Source: Arcuatula senhousia (Eukaryota; Mollusca; Bivalvia; Mytilida; Mytilidae). Taken from it: a stretch of DNA of 64,000 nt. Made by a program: the position numbers and the translations under genes. Under the pieces are notes generated by a model, which searched no databases, was not told the DNA's origin, and saw only the letters and a list, made by a program, of their open reading frames with translations. Of the stretch, positions 45,401 to 54,339 are shown one piece after another. Within the stretch, counting starts at the first letter, position 1. Each line of letters starts with the position of its first letter. The stretch is taken from the NCBI GenBank assembly GCA_963971305.1, contig OZ020309.1, positions 4,767,001 to 4,831,000 of the forward strand, in the 5' to 3' direction.

Positions 45401-45560
45401 AAGTTGCTCTTAATTTCTGTGTCAGTAATCAAGATCTTACAAGTTTTACAATTCTTAATTCCGCATTTACTGACAGAGCAATGAGATTGCACATTTTCAA
45501 AATCCAAAACGTCTTCCAAAAGTACAGAGCACGGTCGAATAGAATCAAAGTTTTTATATT
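42457..45560 (-). mobile_element. Permuted Penelope-like element (GIY-YIG first, RT last)
   Basis: The most complete copy of the family whose UTR fragments litter the window. On the minus strand the frame runs 45519 to 42739, followed by a ~280-bp UTR ending CATTGGTACCTCTGCTTCTT. No terminal direct repeats were seen, and the 5' side is open upstream without an ATG until a stop near 45570, so the element is probably slightly 5'-truncated. Confidence 0.8.
42739..45519 (-). CDS. PLE protein: N-terminal GIY-YIG nuclease + C-terminal RT (926 aa)
   Basis: A Cys-rich entry (C14, C19, C24, C27) leads into GIY-YIG at about 58-150: IYGLEC (61-66), IYVGE (72-76), R84, HR (88-89), H103, and E137-E141 with FW. 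A middle region with GLLPFVQKPLG and GDLNIVENDLLRDVL is followed by RT: LYWIPKLHKNP (553-563), FDFSTLYTSIP (638-648) with the first catalytic Asp, IGIPMGTNCAPLLADL (725-740) and FRYIDDVL (769-776). The C-terminal thumb has PAYGVYVSQLIRYSRAC. All key residues are present and the frame is unbroken. The first codon is TTG, with sense codons upstream, so the true start is missing or uncertain. This order is permuted relative to canonical PLEs; such lineages are known. Confidence 0.9.
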   Translation of the reverse strand: MEDVLDFENVQSHCSVSKCGIKNCKTCKILITDTEIKSNLTNRSYNIYSWDDLNCTSSNLIYGLECSLCGLIYVGEMKGRLNARMCGHRSGINNDSFPFVYQHFNQPDHSILSLKVRILEKIYHPTNNPTLSTPFRKEREEFWIRRLGTALPYGCNDNIGSVGNLSSPRCSDVNVMNLFEKTERRKRSHGHRKYNAPKLCDVSISGLLPFVQKPLGIHHIRTKLYSIPLSKLNTLYKECLENPVTDPQSNIYRLTAIVLDIGYNRLFKPVGVPHENSKDNRSFLSLPFLNKGLDAINLGNILHHKSVTEHIPPYFKDKSIPIISYSYTSTIAPKVFNYKQVLRDFQINDLKAKPPDCTCEKSPFKYGPSSHVITGDLNIVENDLLRDVLAKGPKYREPRRINWSYNFKTIMDSVEDYARKWAKKEQEKECDVLSEWVKAVRSLVLKRINSLKGSMSTKATSIFSNADVAKTLSTLHDKFVVVPADKAPNNIIFVCKKHYIDCLTAELGVGCTSNSTTYTATTLSKEEIIDNHKSVISSFGLSVGGSNDDIPSLYWIPKLHKNPYKQRFIAGSSKCTTKPLSVLLTSILTAVKSGLQKYYDCCYSRNGVNQMWILKNSKELMEILNSKSVSSCNSIKTFDFSTLYTSIPHEQLKSRLAQLIKRSFFKKNGKRRYKFLVVDYTKTYFVINESKKKNKFTEDQIIDMLNFLIDNIFVQFGGRVFQQTIGIPMGTNCAPLLADLFLHSYEADFLQSLLDKKDRRLALSFNLTFRYIDDVLSLNNSRFGDFLHLIYPQELEIKDTTDSRKSASYLDLHLKIDSQGRLSTRLYDKRDDFNFPIVNFPFLCSNIPSAPAYGVYVSQLIRYSRACGTYIDFLSRATRLTQKLLTQGYVAPRLLSSLKKFYGRHHALIDKYGISISQMSADVCLS

Positions 45561-45629
45561 GGTATTACAAGTAATTATAAGTTAGGAGAAAAGTCGTTAT
45601 ATCATTGCCAATCTTATACCAGTGGTTTT

Positions 45630-46060
45630 AACCTGGTTTAGCCAACCATTTCATTTGAAATGTCTGTACCAAGTCAGGTCCATTGCGATCTTTCATTTAG
45701 TGTATCAATTTTGTGTTTATTCTTGATTGCTCTAATTAGTTTTTGGCAGTTTGTTGTACTGGAATTATTACTTCACAAAACCTCTGTCTACCAAGCAGGA
45801 TCATTGTGGTCTAAAAAAATTTTCTGGTAACTCTATGCCTGGTTTTGTCATTTTCTTTTGTCCATTTGATCACTTAAATGAGTTCACTTTCGTTTTGACT
45901 TGAGTTCACGTTGCTGCATGCAGTTTTGTTGTTATGTGTGTGTGTTTTATGTTGTTGTGTGGTTTGTTTCGTTGTGATGATTTTTTGTCCACTGGTTTTG
46001 TCTTTGTCTTTACGGTTTTATGATGTTGATTGCCCCTTTGGTTCACCTTTGCTTCTACCC
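45630..46060 (+). mobile_element. Two PLE 3'-UTR fragments
   Basis: 45630-45710 matches family B (AACCTGGTTTAGCCAACC, TGTACCAAGTCAGG). 45870-46060 matches the variant UTR of the permuted family (GAGTTCACGTTGCTG ... CCCCTTTGGTTCACCTTTGC). Confidence 0.6.
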
Positions 46061-46208
46061 TGCCAACACTGCAAAATAGATCTGAAAACACCCGATAACA
46101 ACACTGCTTTGTAGTCGGAAGACCTTGTGCATTTACTAATCATGTTGCAGATGCCAAGAATTTAAGGTAGTTATAGTCGTTATATATGGTGAATCTTGAG
46201 GATTCTAC

Positions 46209-46417
46209 GGGACCTACCATTAAAATTTAAAGTTTTTTTTCCCACAAATATCATCTTGAACTGTTTAAGCAGTAGAGGGTAAGAAAACCAAAAAAAATGA
46301 GGAAGAAATTTTGCTATATAAACTAATGTTAATAAGGGGGGAAAGGGTTTGTCCTGGTGCCTTTTAAAAAAAGAATTCAATCAACCCCACCCCTCCGCTA
46401 ACTAAATGGATGGTCTC
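46209..46417. mobile_element. Decayed PIF-like MITE
   Basis: The ends GGGACCTACCATTAAAATTT and ACTAAATGGATGGTCTC resemble the inverted repeats of 36830-37110, with mutations. The target duplication is no longer clear. Confidence 0.5.
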
Positions 46418-46429
46418 TTAAAATCTTCA

Positions 46430-46987
46430 GAACAAACAAAAAAGATGTCCTCAGATAAAGATGTCCTCAGATGTATCATGCAATCACAGTGAAATCAAAA
46501 TGTGTAATTTAGATTTTGGACAGGGATAAGAGAAAACAAGAGCTGTTCATATAATTTATCGGGATTTATTGACCTCGTAGCTAGACAAAAGAGCTTTTCG
46601 ATCTGTCGTACGTATCCTGTTGTAAGTTAAATTCATCCGGAATTTGAAACCTAGCTAAATGCTTTTATAAATCCCTCTCGAGCTTGCAATTTGCGAATAT
46701 GGCGTTTATGTCGGTTCAAACAGTTATGGTGTACACTATCAAATTATCTTATCATATACCACATCATTCAGTCGCCTTGCTACATGTTTATTTACAAAAT
46801 ATGTACAATTTAATAATATTATTTTCTTTTTATACACTTGTCTGAGTTTAATAAGTCATTTTAAAAGACAACCTACACAAAAATGCAAGATAAAGAATAA
46901 AATCCGGTCAAATAAAGAATAAAATGGTACTATGAGAATTTGTACTTACTTTTTTCTACATTATTGAGAGAAATTGCAAACTATGGA
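46430..46987. other. 3' flank of the cysteine-rich peptide gene
   Basis: No frame or repeat recognised. A minus-strand AATAAA lies near 46789-46794, about 195 bases past the predicted stop, and may be the polyadenylation signal. Confidence 0.3.
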
Positions 46988-49631
46988 TTATCTTATTGGT
47001 GCACAACAGGTTATTATTAAATAATCATCTGTATGAGAGTGACCATGGTGGCGAGTAGTAACCGTGTTGAGAATGGCACACGCTGGTGGACGCATGAAAC
47101 CAGTGGGACACGTGACCATATCGCAATCATAAGGGCACACTGTAAATAGAAATTCGAAAAAACTATCTATTTTGGTAATTCAAAATAAAATTGGCTGTCT
47201 TATCTTTATTTTTCATGCTTTGATGTTTCTGTAAATATTTAGTATGAGTACCCTTTACCGGATTTGACACACTGAATTGAATGTTGGCAACGCGACGGGT
47301 TTGCTATAACAAGCAGGAACTGCTTACTCGTCCAGAGCACATGAGTTCACTCTCATTTCGACTGGAGTTCGCGTTGTTGGTTGACATTCGGTTATTTTGT
47401 ATTTCCATGTTTTGCATGTTGTCTGTTTTGTCCCGTTCTTGTTTGTGTTTACTGGTTTTCTCCCTGTCCTTTCGGACTGTTGACATTCGGATACCCTATT
47501 GGTACCTCTGCTTCTTCCAAGTAAGCATCGGGCAAATTGCAGTAATAATGAGGTACATAGCCATTTTATACAAAGTGATACATGTACCATGGAGCTTAAG
47601 CTATTGTTAGGTTTATTTTAAGCACTATTGATGCCATTTGAAATAAGCGTATTGTTTTTTTCTATGTCTCTGACCTGAAAAAAAACTAACTATGGTATAT
47701 CTGATGCGACAAAAAAGGTCGTTGACTAAATCATTTATCAATACTCGATAGCTAATTTGTAGTTCTTTTAAACAAATTTTGTTTATTTTTAACAAGCAAA
47801 TATAATCTTGGACTGGTGACATCATTAATAAAAATAATGACATAACAAGCAGTAATTCAGGAAAAAAAAATTCCCCTGAACGAAGGAGAACCATAATATA
47901 TGCTATAGTCAGCTGGATTTTGGTCTGATAAATTTAATAGGATCTATTGGTAATAATTACATTTTTACTCTGATGTTTGCCGGTGATAAACCCTGTATCA
48001 TTAACAGGTATTTATCACCGAAATTATTGGGTTAGTAAATAACGTAGCACGAATTCATTAGTGCGTATAAAATAGCTCCATCTTAAAAATAACATTTAAA
48101 TACCCCTTTTTAACGAAAAAATCACATTTTGTTGCTCGGGGATTTCCGATAAAGAGAAGTTAGGACTTTTTAAATCTTGAGATCGAGTTTATCACTGGTT
48201 TATTGGTTCACCCTTCGGGTCGACCATAAACCAGCGATAAACTCGATATCAAGATTTAAAAGTCCTATATTCTATATTTATTCTAAGTGTTGATACAATT
48301 CGGTTGATATCAAAGTCAGTAGTGTTATTTTTAGTGTCTTTTCACTTATCGTATTTTTGTAGTGTCTGGTTCCTATATATAATATAACCACAGCAAATTA
48401 AACATATCTTACTTGTTGGCATTGGGTAAGCTGGGTGCATTATTTTACAAATCCCCTGTCCCACTAAAAGACAAGAAAAGTAGTATTCACTAAAGTAAGA
48501 AAAAAACCTCTTAACTTGGATGAATAATTTTATAAAACAAACAAGAAAAGACAAAACAAGGAAAAGAAATATCAGAGAATTTGGAGATTGCAATGTCCTG
48601 ACTTGGTAAAGGTGTTTCAAAGGAATTGATTTGTTAAACCAGGTTTAATGGCGCTCAAAACTTTCCTTTTCCAATGCGTAACAAACACAGCACGGTTGTG
48701 AGATATATTAATCAGGCAATAAGTGGTTATCATTTTTTCAATTTTATCTAAACAGAAGAATGTACCCAAGGCAGATTGAGACATAAAAAATAAATAGATG
48801 ACTAGATATTGTTTTACTGCAAAAAAGCAAACGGAGAGAAAAAAGTATGCAACAAACATTTAAACCAAAAAATAAAATAGATATTAACTTTTATCAAATA
48901 TTATTATGGTAAAGGATTCCTTTTGCAAATAATAAAATTAATGTGATAACCTGGTTCACAAGGAAAACAACAGTTGTTTCCCCCACAACCACATTTCCAT
49001 AGAGTTAACTCATTCGCCAAACACTCTTTACGACAGGTACTTCCGGTGTTTAGGCAAACCTTTGCAGGGCTGATTCCTAAAACTAAATAGACAGATATTA
49101 ATCGTCGACAGCATGCTGTTGTCCATGAGGCATATGTTTTTAAACTCTTTGTGTGTCATTGCAAAATTGACGAAATTTAATTATCAGCTTCCAGTATAGG
49201 TCGGACAGTGGGGGAAACCTAGAAAAACTGTAAGCAGCTGCTGACAAAAATATCCCCTGCCCCTCAAAAGTCGGTTCGATGAAATTCCAAATATGCAGAG
49301 CTCACCTATGAAATATCATAAAGAAAAGGGGCAAATTTTAAAAATCCATAAAATTGGGTAGGACGAGTTGCCAAAAACGGATATCTCCGTGTCATTCTAT
49401 GACCAAGTCCTTGTTTTTCTATTTGAAACACACCAAAACAGTTGTGTGAAAGTTTTCTGAAAATCCATTTTAGTGATGTAGATGTTTTACATTTTACACA
49501 ATTTTTGATTCTTTTGTAAAATTCAAAATATGCAAAAATAGTTTATGATAAAAAAAGAAAAATATTTTACCAGTTATTGTCCATATTAACAAGCAGAAGA
49601 TCTTCAATACCATAGACGTTGAGCTGAACAT
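46988..49631 (-). CDS. Predicted secreted cysteine-rich peptide, 3 exons, 112 aa
   Basis: Exons on the minus strand: 49631-49571, 49076-48951 and 47139-46988. Exon 1 encodes a signal peptide (MFSSTSMVLKIFCLLIWTIT) and ends at G|GTAAAA. Exon 2 follows TTTTAG and encodes eight cysteines spaced C-X6-C-X3-C-X9-C-X1-C-X4-CC-X2-C. Exon 3 follows ATTTACAG and adds C-X3-C-X4-C-X9-C, a histidine cluster (RHHGHSH) and a final CC before TAA. All junctions are phase 1. A TATAAGG box lies at 49688-49694, about 60 bases before the ATG. Six of the exon-2 cysteines fit the beta-defensin spacing C-X6-C-X3-C-X9-C-X6-CC. Likely an extracellular, possibly antimicrobial or metal-binding peptide. The weak point is the exon-2 donor (CAG|GTTATC). 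If unused, translation runs to TAA at 48904-48906, giving 77 aa. Confidence 0.6.
47245..47515 (+). mobile_element. PLE 3'-UTR fragment in intron 2
   Basis: A clear copy of the permuted-family UTR (GGATTTGACACACTGAA ... CCTATTGGTACCTCTGCTTC), antisense to the peptide gene. Confidence 0.7.
47978..48022. repeat. Hairpin in intron 2
   Basis: CGGTGATAAACCCTGT and ACAGGTATTTATCACCG are near-perfect inverted arms around a 7-base loop. Confidence 0.6.
48162..48266. repeat. Long snapback (~45-bp arms) in intron 2
   Basis: AGGACTTTTTAAATCTTGAG plus ATCGAGTTTATCACTGGTTT pairs with AAACCAGCGATAAACTCGAT and its continuation to AAAAGTCCT. The loop, about 15 bases, includes CCCTTCGGGT. Only a few mismatches. 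The GGTTTATCG theme recurs in the smaller hairpin at 47978-48022. Confidence 0.75.
48590..48665 (-). mobile_element. PLE family-B 3'UTR piece
   Basis: Reverse complement has GCCATTAAACCTGGTTTAAC and CCAAGTCAGGACATTGC, as at 4800-4870. Confidence 0.5.
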
Positions 49632-49687
49632 TTTCTTCCTTCTCTGGTATGGAACGTCCAGAAAATATCAGGAGCGGAGCTTTTCTT

Positions 49688-49694
49688 CCTTATA
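49688..49694 (-). promoter_or_regulatory. TATA box of the cysteine-rich peptide gene
   Basis: TATAAGG on the minus strand, 57 bases upstream of the predicted ATG at 49631. This would put the transcription start near 49660 and leave a short 5'UTR. Spacing supports the exon-1 call. Confidence 0.45.
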
Positions 49695-49699
49695 AGGTA

Positions 49700-50370
49700 C
49701 TGCATAAATTTGTAACATATGTTACAAATGTAGTATGATAGTTAAATATCATTTGATTTTCCATTATTTTCGTTTTGTTTTCAATTTAAGGTCTTAATGT
49801 ATTTTCTGATTTTAGTCTAATTTCTTTTGACCGTGCATTTGTTTTATTAATTTTATATTTATACTTTTTTCATAGATAAAATGATATATACTTAAATGCA
49901 AATCATCATTTCTAGAAATGTACCGAAAATATTAAACGTTCATTAGCCGACGAAATAAAAAAGAAATTGACACACATTTTAAAATACAAGCATTCACAAG
50001 AGGTGAACGAAATTGTGTTTTCGTAATCTTGAGACAGTGGTAAATCCAGGAATTTTTTTCAGGGTGTGTCACCAATTGACGTTAAATAAATAAAGTTCAA
50101 TATTTAAAAACAACATCTGTTAAGTGTTTTAGTCTAAACTTTAAAAAGAAAAAGAGCTATAGGAGTTTTATAGTTTCTTTAGGATGGACCATTCGAGTTT
50201 TATTGGGGGGATTATGATAAAATTTGAAATAAAATAGCAGGATGATCAAAATCAGGCATGAAAAAAGCTGTGTTTTGAAATAAACGAAGGCAGTTTTTAT
50301 CTAAAAAGGATGGACGGTAACGGACAATTTAACCTCCTGTATACATGGCATAGGAATTCGAGATCCGAAT
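49700..50370. other. Upstream flank, no gene seen
   Basis: AT-rich; a decayed end like 29638 occurs near 50035-50075 (GTGGTAAATCCAGGAATTTTT). Confidence 0.4.
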
Positions 50371-50377
50371 TAACGTA

Positions 50378-50870
50378 AGTTACGATAAAGTAACCCTCCC
50401 TGGGACCCTCTCCGTGAGGGTTACGATTTCCGTCCATTGACCTCAAAGGTGTATAAAAAAATTAATACTCACATAAATTGATATGTTGGTATATTTTCAT
50501 ACGAAACAGTTGTATTTGATAATAAGTTCAATCCAATACAATGCGTTGTTACATTTTCAGATATATCGTAAAAATTTAAATGAGACTATGATATATTTAC
50601 TTAAACACTGATATTGAACTTCATGAAGTTCAGGATCAGAGATTTAAAAACATATGTTATTAAACATTCAAAAGTAAATTTGATGATTGACAATGTTGTA
50701 AATTAACATATACTCCGAAAAAAAACTGGTCTGGATAATACAATCGTCATTAATTGCGTACCGTACTCGTGCGCCACCAATTGATCCCGTTGTGCTCCAT
50801 TGAGTGTTATGAATGGAAATCGTCACCCTCACAGAGAGAGTCGGAGGGATGGTTACGTGATCGTTACTAC
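50378..50870. repeat. Inverted repeat pair (~55-bp arms)
   Basis: Left arm (50378-50440) includes AGTAACCCTCCCTGGGACCC and GTGAGGGTTACGATTTCCG. Right arm (about 50812-50870) includes GGAAATCGTCACCCTCAC and GGAGGGATGGTTACGTGATC. Roughly 370 bases separate them. Probably the ends of a non-autonomous DNA element; no target duplication identified. Confidence 0.5.
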
Positions 50871-51679
50871 ACCAACGTGCGAGGACAATGTGGCCTGACC
50901 CGATGTCTGGCTACTAAGCGCTTTTTAGTTGACTTTTACTGACAACTTAGTGCTGCTGAGAAAGTAATAGCGAGCACAGTACAGAGCGAGCACGAAGTCA
51001 CGAGAAGGCTCTACGGCAAGTTCCAGCCTAATGCTGATATTAATTTGTTTTTTGTCCGGAAATGCTTCTCAAAGGAGTTCAGAGTGAATGTTAAAATAAT
51101 TAACCGTTTTGCTTGTCACATTTTAAAAACAAATATCTATGTTATCGAGTATAATAAGGAGAAAAATATTCTCACCCGGGTTAGCCCGTGATCGTGAAGT
51201 CGGTGGTTATCGTAAACTCGGTTAGGCAAAATGTAAACAAACGAGAATTGACCAATGGGAAAAGATAAATTTTGACTAAAATGTAGTCGTTAACGCGGTT
51301 AAAAATCAAAATTGTTATCGTGTAACTCGGTTTAAGTTATCGTCAACACAACATGGTTACATATGCCTTCAACGGTAACTTCTAATTTTAAAACATACTG
51401 CATATGTTTTAATGACAAAAAATGACACTATTCTGTTGAGATATACTAAAACAAAAGGTTTACAATAAACGTTTTGGAACAGAATTCCTGGATTTGCGCA
51501 GTAACGATTTATGAAGCATTTGCTCTATGACTATTAAAAAATATATATAAAAAGGTATTTCCTTAATAGTTATTAACACCCAATAAAATAATAAACGGAG
51601 TGTGCAGATTCATACAATATACAAATTGTTGTGACAAAAAAAAAAGAATTTAAAATCACAATTTTTGCACAGAAAATAA

Positions 51680-51860
51680 GTGACCGACCATTTAAAAAAA
51701 AAACCCAAAAATATGATAAATCTTTTTTTTTATTAAAAATATGTTTTGACAGCACAGGTTTAGAAAAAAAAACATTGAAAAGTATGTCTGCTATATAAAT
51801 AATCTTGAAGGCTTTCAATAGAAATGATTGGTCATGTATGCCTGTAAAATGTTTTATTTC
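51680..51860. mobile_element. Decayed PIF-like MITE remnant
   Basis: GTGACCGACCATTTAAAAAA at the left and AATGATTGGTCATGTATG at the right, with T-rich runs in between as in 36830-37110. Poorly preserved. Confidence 0.35.
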
Positions 51861-51999
51861 GCACGGAGCCAAGGTTGTTTGTTTGATATTAGTTTTATGT
51901 CCAGTCAACATTATTTCAATCATAATCAGGACAAGAACTAATTGAAACAACGATTTGAATTGTGACTCAAGACACAGCATCCATAGCACAGCCTCATGT

Positions 52000-53040
52000 A
52001 TGCAATGCAAAAAGGGCTAATGTACGACCATAAACGAGAAGGAAAACAAACCAACTCACAAGACAGGCTAATATACCCCCAATGCACCATAGGCCTATGT
52101 ACGCCGAAAATAACGAAGCCCTTCCCCCAAAAATTGCATTATCTGGAACTTTTACATTTGGTGACTGATAATGAAGAACCCTTACCTGAAATGAGGTCAT
52201 ATACTAGTTGGAACACTTAACAATGTGGGATATAGCCAACCCTTTACCAGGTTCACATAGGCAACCCTTATCTGTCGAAAATACAATACTAAATCCTGGT
52301 TGAACCTACACACACTGAGCGAGAAAAAAGGGGTTGGGGTGGGAAACAAAAGAACTGTTAATTTTGAAGTACACAGGAAAAGGGCGAGGTGGGTAGGGAC
52401 GGAAAATTTAGCCTTGGCGATCCTCAAAGGGGTCTTTTACGTGCATGAAGCGTGACTAATCAAAGGCGGGTTAAGGACCAGCGTGCCGTGCGCGCGCCCT
52501 CCCGTTTGACAGGAAAATTTTGTAAGGAACTGTATTAGATAAGAAGTCGCAAAGACTTTTTATAATTGCGCGCACTCCCTTTTCAAAATTTCTGAATCAG
52601 TCACAGGCCCTATCCACTCACCTTGACCCACTATGGTTTGCGGTAAGGTTTTCCGAGTTATAGAATGATGACTCCTGTATTCATTATGACAGGGATGCCC
52701 CATTCAACCACCTTAGGCACATACCCCTTTTGTTTTATGGGCTAAGCAAACGGATCCAATGTCAGGCGTTTATGAGCGCTGTTTAGTGGACATCTTCGAA
52801 CAAGCTTAGTGGTTTTGTGGGCCTATTCGGAACCAAGTGCTCATGGTTGATAACTATTATAGTCCGGTAATTTTATTATTACCTATATTTATCCTTTTTG
52901 GTTTCTTTCCTTATGACATACTCTTAATTGTAAAGACAAAAAATTAATTTGTTACACTAACAAAGGTTTCAAACATCTGAACCAACGCTATTTGATAAGA
53001 GAAAGAAGCTTTGGGTACACATTACATTATAAAAGTTCGC
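52000..53040. other. Interior of the 2.0-kb element, no gene seen
   Basis: GC content is somewhat higher here, but frames on both strands overlap and lack recognisable domains. A family-B PLE tail (GGTAATTTTATTATTACC) sits near 52865. Confidence 0.4.
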
Positions 53041-53769
53041 AGTTCACGATAACAGTAAAAAGGAATAAACCGGTTTGAACGATAACACTAACCGCGTTAA
53101 CGACTACATTTTAGTCAAAATTTCACTTTTCCCATTGGTCAATTCTCGTTTGTTTACATTTTGCCTAACCGAGTTCACGATAACCACCGACTTCACGATC
53201 ACGGGTTAACCCGGATGATTCTAGGGGACAACGAGTTGCTTCATTTCTATAGTAACAAAATTTCAATCGATTTTTCTCTCATTTTTCTATTTTACGTTCA
53301 ATCGCCCCAAGCATCTCGTCCCAAATTGAACGTTCTAAAAATGCATCAAAGTGAAAATAACTACGATGATTTTAGACTTTATTTCACTTCTGAATCATCG
53401 ATTCGAAATCAAATCTTTTTTATTCGTTCATTGAAAAACTGTTTACAGTGGTACAATCACGTTAACATTATACATGTATGTTTCAGGTCATAATAAATGA
53501 ATCAATATATTTCATTCGGGTAACTCGGAAAATTACCAAAACGCACCTTGCGCCTGTTTTTAGTTTAAGGTAATACATAAATGTACCAGTAACAAAAGTT
53601 ATGTTTTTGCAGGAAGGGGAGATCTCTAGATGTGATATTTTTTCCTCAACTGAGGCGTCTCAACTCTCTGTCATATGAGTGCCCAAATAGAATCCATCTG
53701 TTCTGTTTCATGTTGTAATGTGGATAGTTTTTTTTTTCACATGCATTTACTATAACTTTTATAAGTCTT

Positions 53770-53955
53770 TAATTTATTCCGGAGCATCCGATTTTACTCT
53801 TGTTACGACTTGAAATTGCGCTGTTCATTTCCGTTCGGCTAGTTTTGTGTTTTTTTGTGTCTACGTGCTGTTCTTGTTCGTGCTTACCAATTTCGTCGTT
53901 GCCCTTTCGGACTTTTGACTCTCGAATGTCCCATTGGTGCCTCTTTGCTTCTTTC
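53770..53955 (+). mobile_element. PLE 3'-UTR fragment
   Basis: Diverged copy of the permuted-family UTR (TTCCGGAGCATCCGATT ... CCCATTGGTGCCTCTTTGC). Confidence 0.55.
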
Positions 53956-54120
53956 AAGGAGTTATCTCTCATATGCAGCATTTGAATCAAAACATTGGAA
54001 GGTGAAAAACCAAAAGTATTGAACGAAATGTACTCAAACCCTCGGTCCCCGACAAGTTTGAACGGGAACGCCAAATCCAGCACGGAAAATATCGACCATG
54101 TACAGTAAAAGGGAAAAAAA
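53956..54120 (-). repeat. GPCR-associated dispersed repeat
   Basis: Copy of the 1446-1690 repeat (AATCAAAACATTGGAAGGT, GCCAAATCCAGCAC). No receptor sequence is attached here, which argues that the repeat can exist independently of the receptor. Confidence 0.5.
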
Positions 54121-54339
54121 TCTGGTGTTTTGAAACAAATTTAACGATTGGAAATTTCAACGACAAAAAATTCATAAAAGGACATGGTATGACAAAAGCA
54201 TAATTGGTCCCCCAAATTTTGAAATTTTTAAAATGAGGTTGAAATGTGGAATTCATTCTTTAAAATTGAAAATTATTATATCACCATGATATGTATACAA
54301 TTGTCTTTTGCGGTGTTAGAATAGTTTCCCAAAGTGGGT

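Larger units (their letters stand above)
51178..53212. mobile_element. ~2.0-kb element with ~130-bp terminal inverted repeats
   Basis: The left end (51178-51310) starts CCGGGTTAGCCCGTGATCG. The right end (about 53080-53212) is its inverted partner ending CACGGGTTAACCCGG. Long identical runs include GGCAAAATGTAAACAAACGA and TGACTAAAATGTAGTCGTTA. The interior has no transposase-like frame and contains a decayed PIF-like piece (51680-51860). Target duplication not found. Superfamily unknown. Confidence 0.75.

Noticed and set aside
42739..45519. Host gene related to telomerase or a domesticated RT
   Set aside because: The multicopy 3'UTR and 5'-truncated fragments across the window show it is an ordinary PLE, not a single-copy domesticated gene.
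50754..51050. Possible structured RNA or tRNA-like segment in a locally GC-rich stretch
   Set aside because: No A-box/B-box pair or cloverleaf could be drawn; part of it is better explained as one arm of an inverted repeat.
53987..54256. 89-codon minus frame with FTVHGRYFPCWIW similar to frames at other repeat copies
   Set aside because: The similarity follows a dispersed repeat; frames are short and not conserved in length, so protein coding is unlikely.
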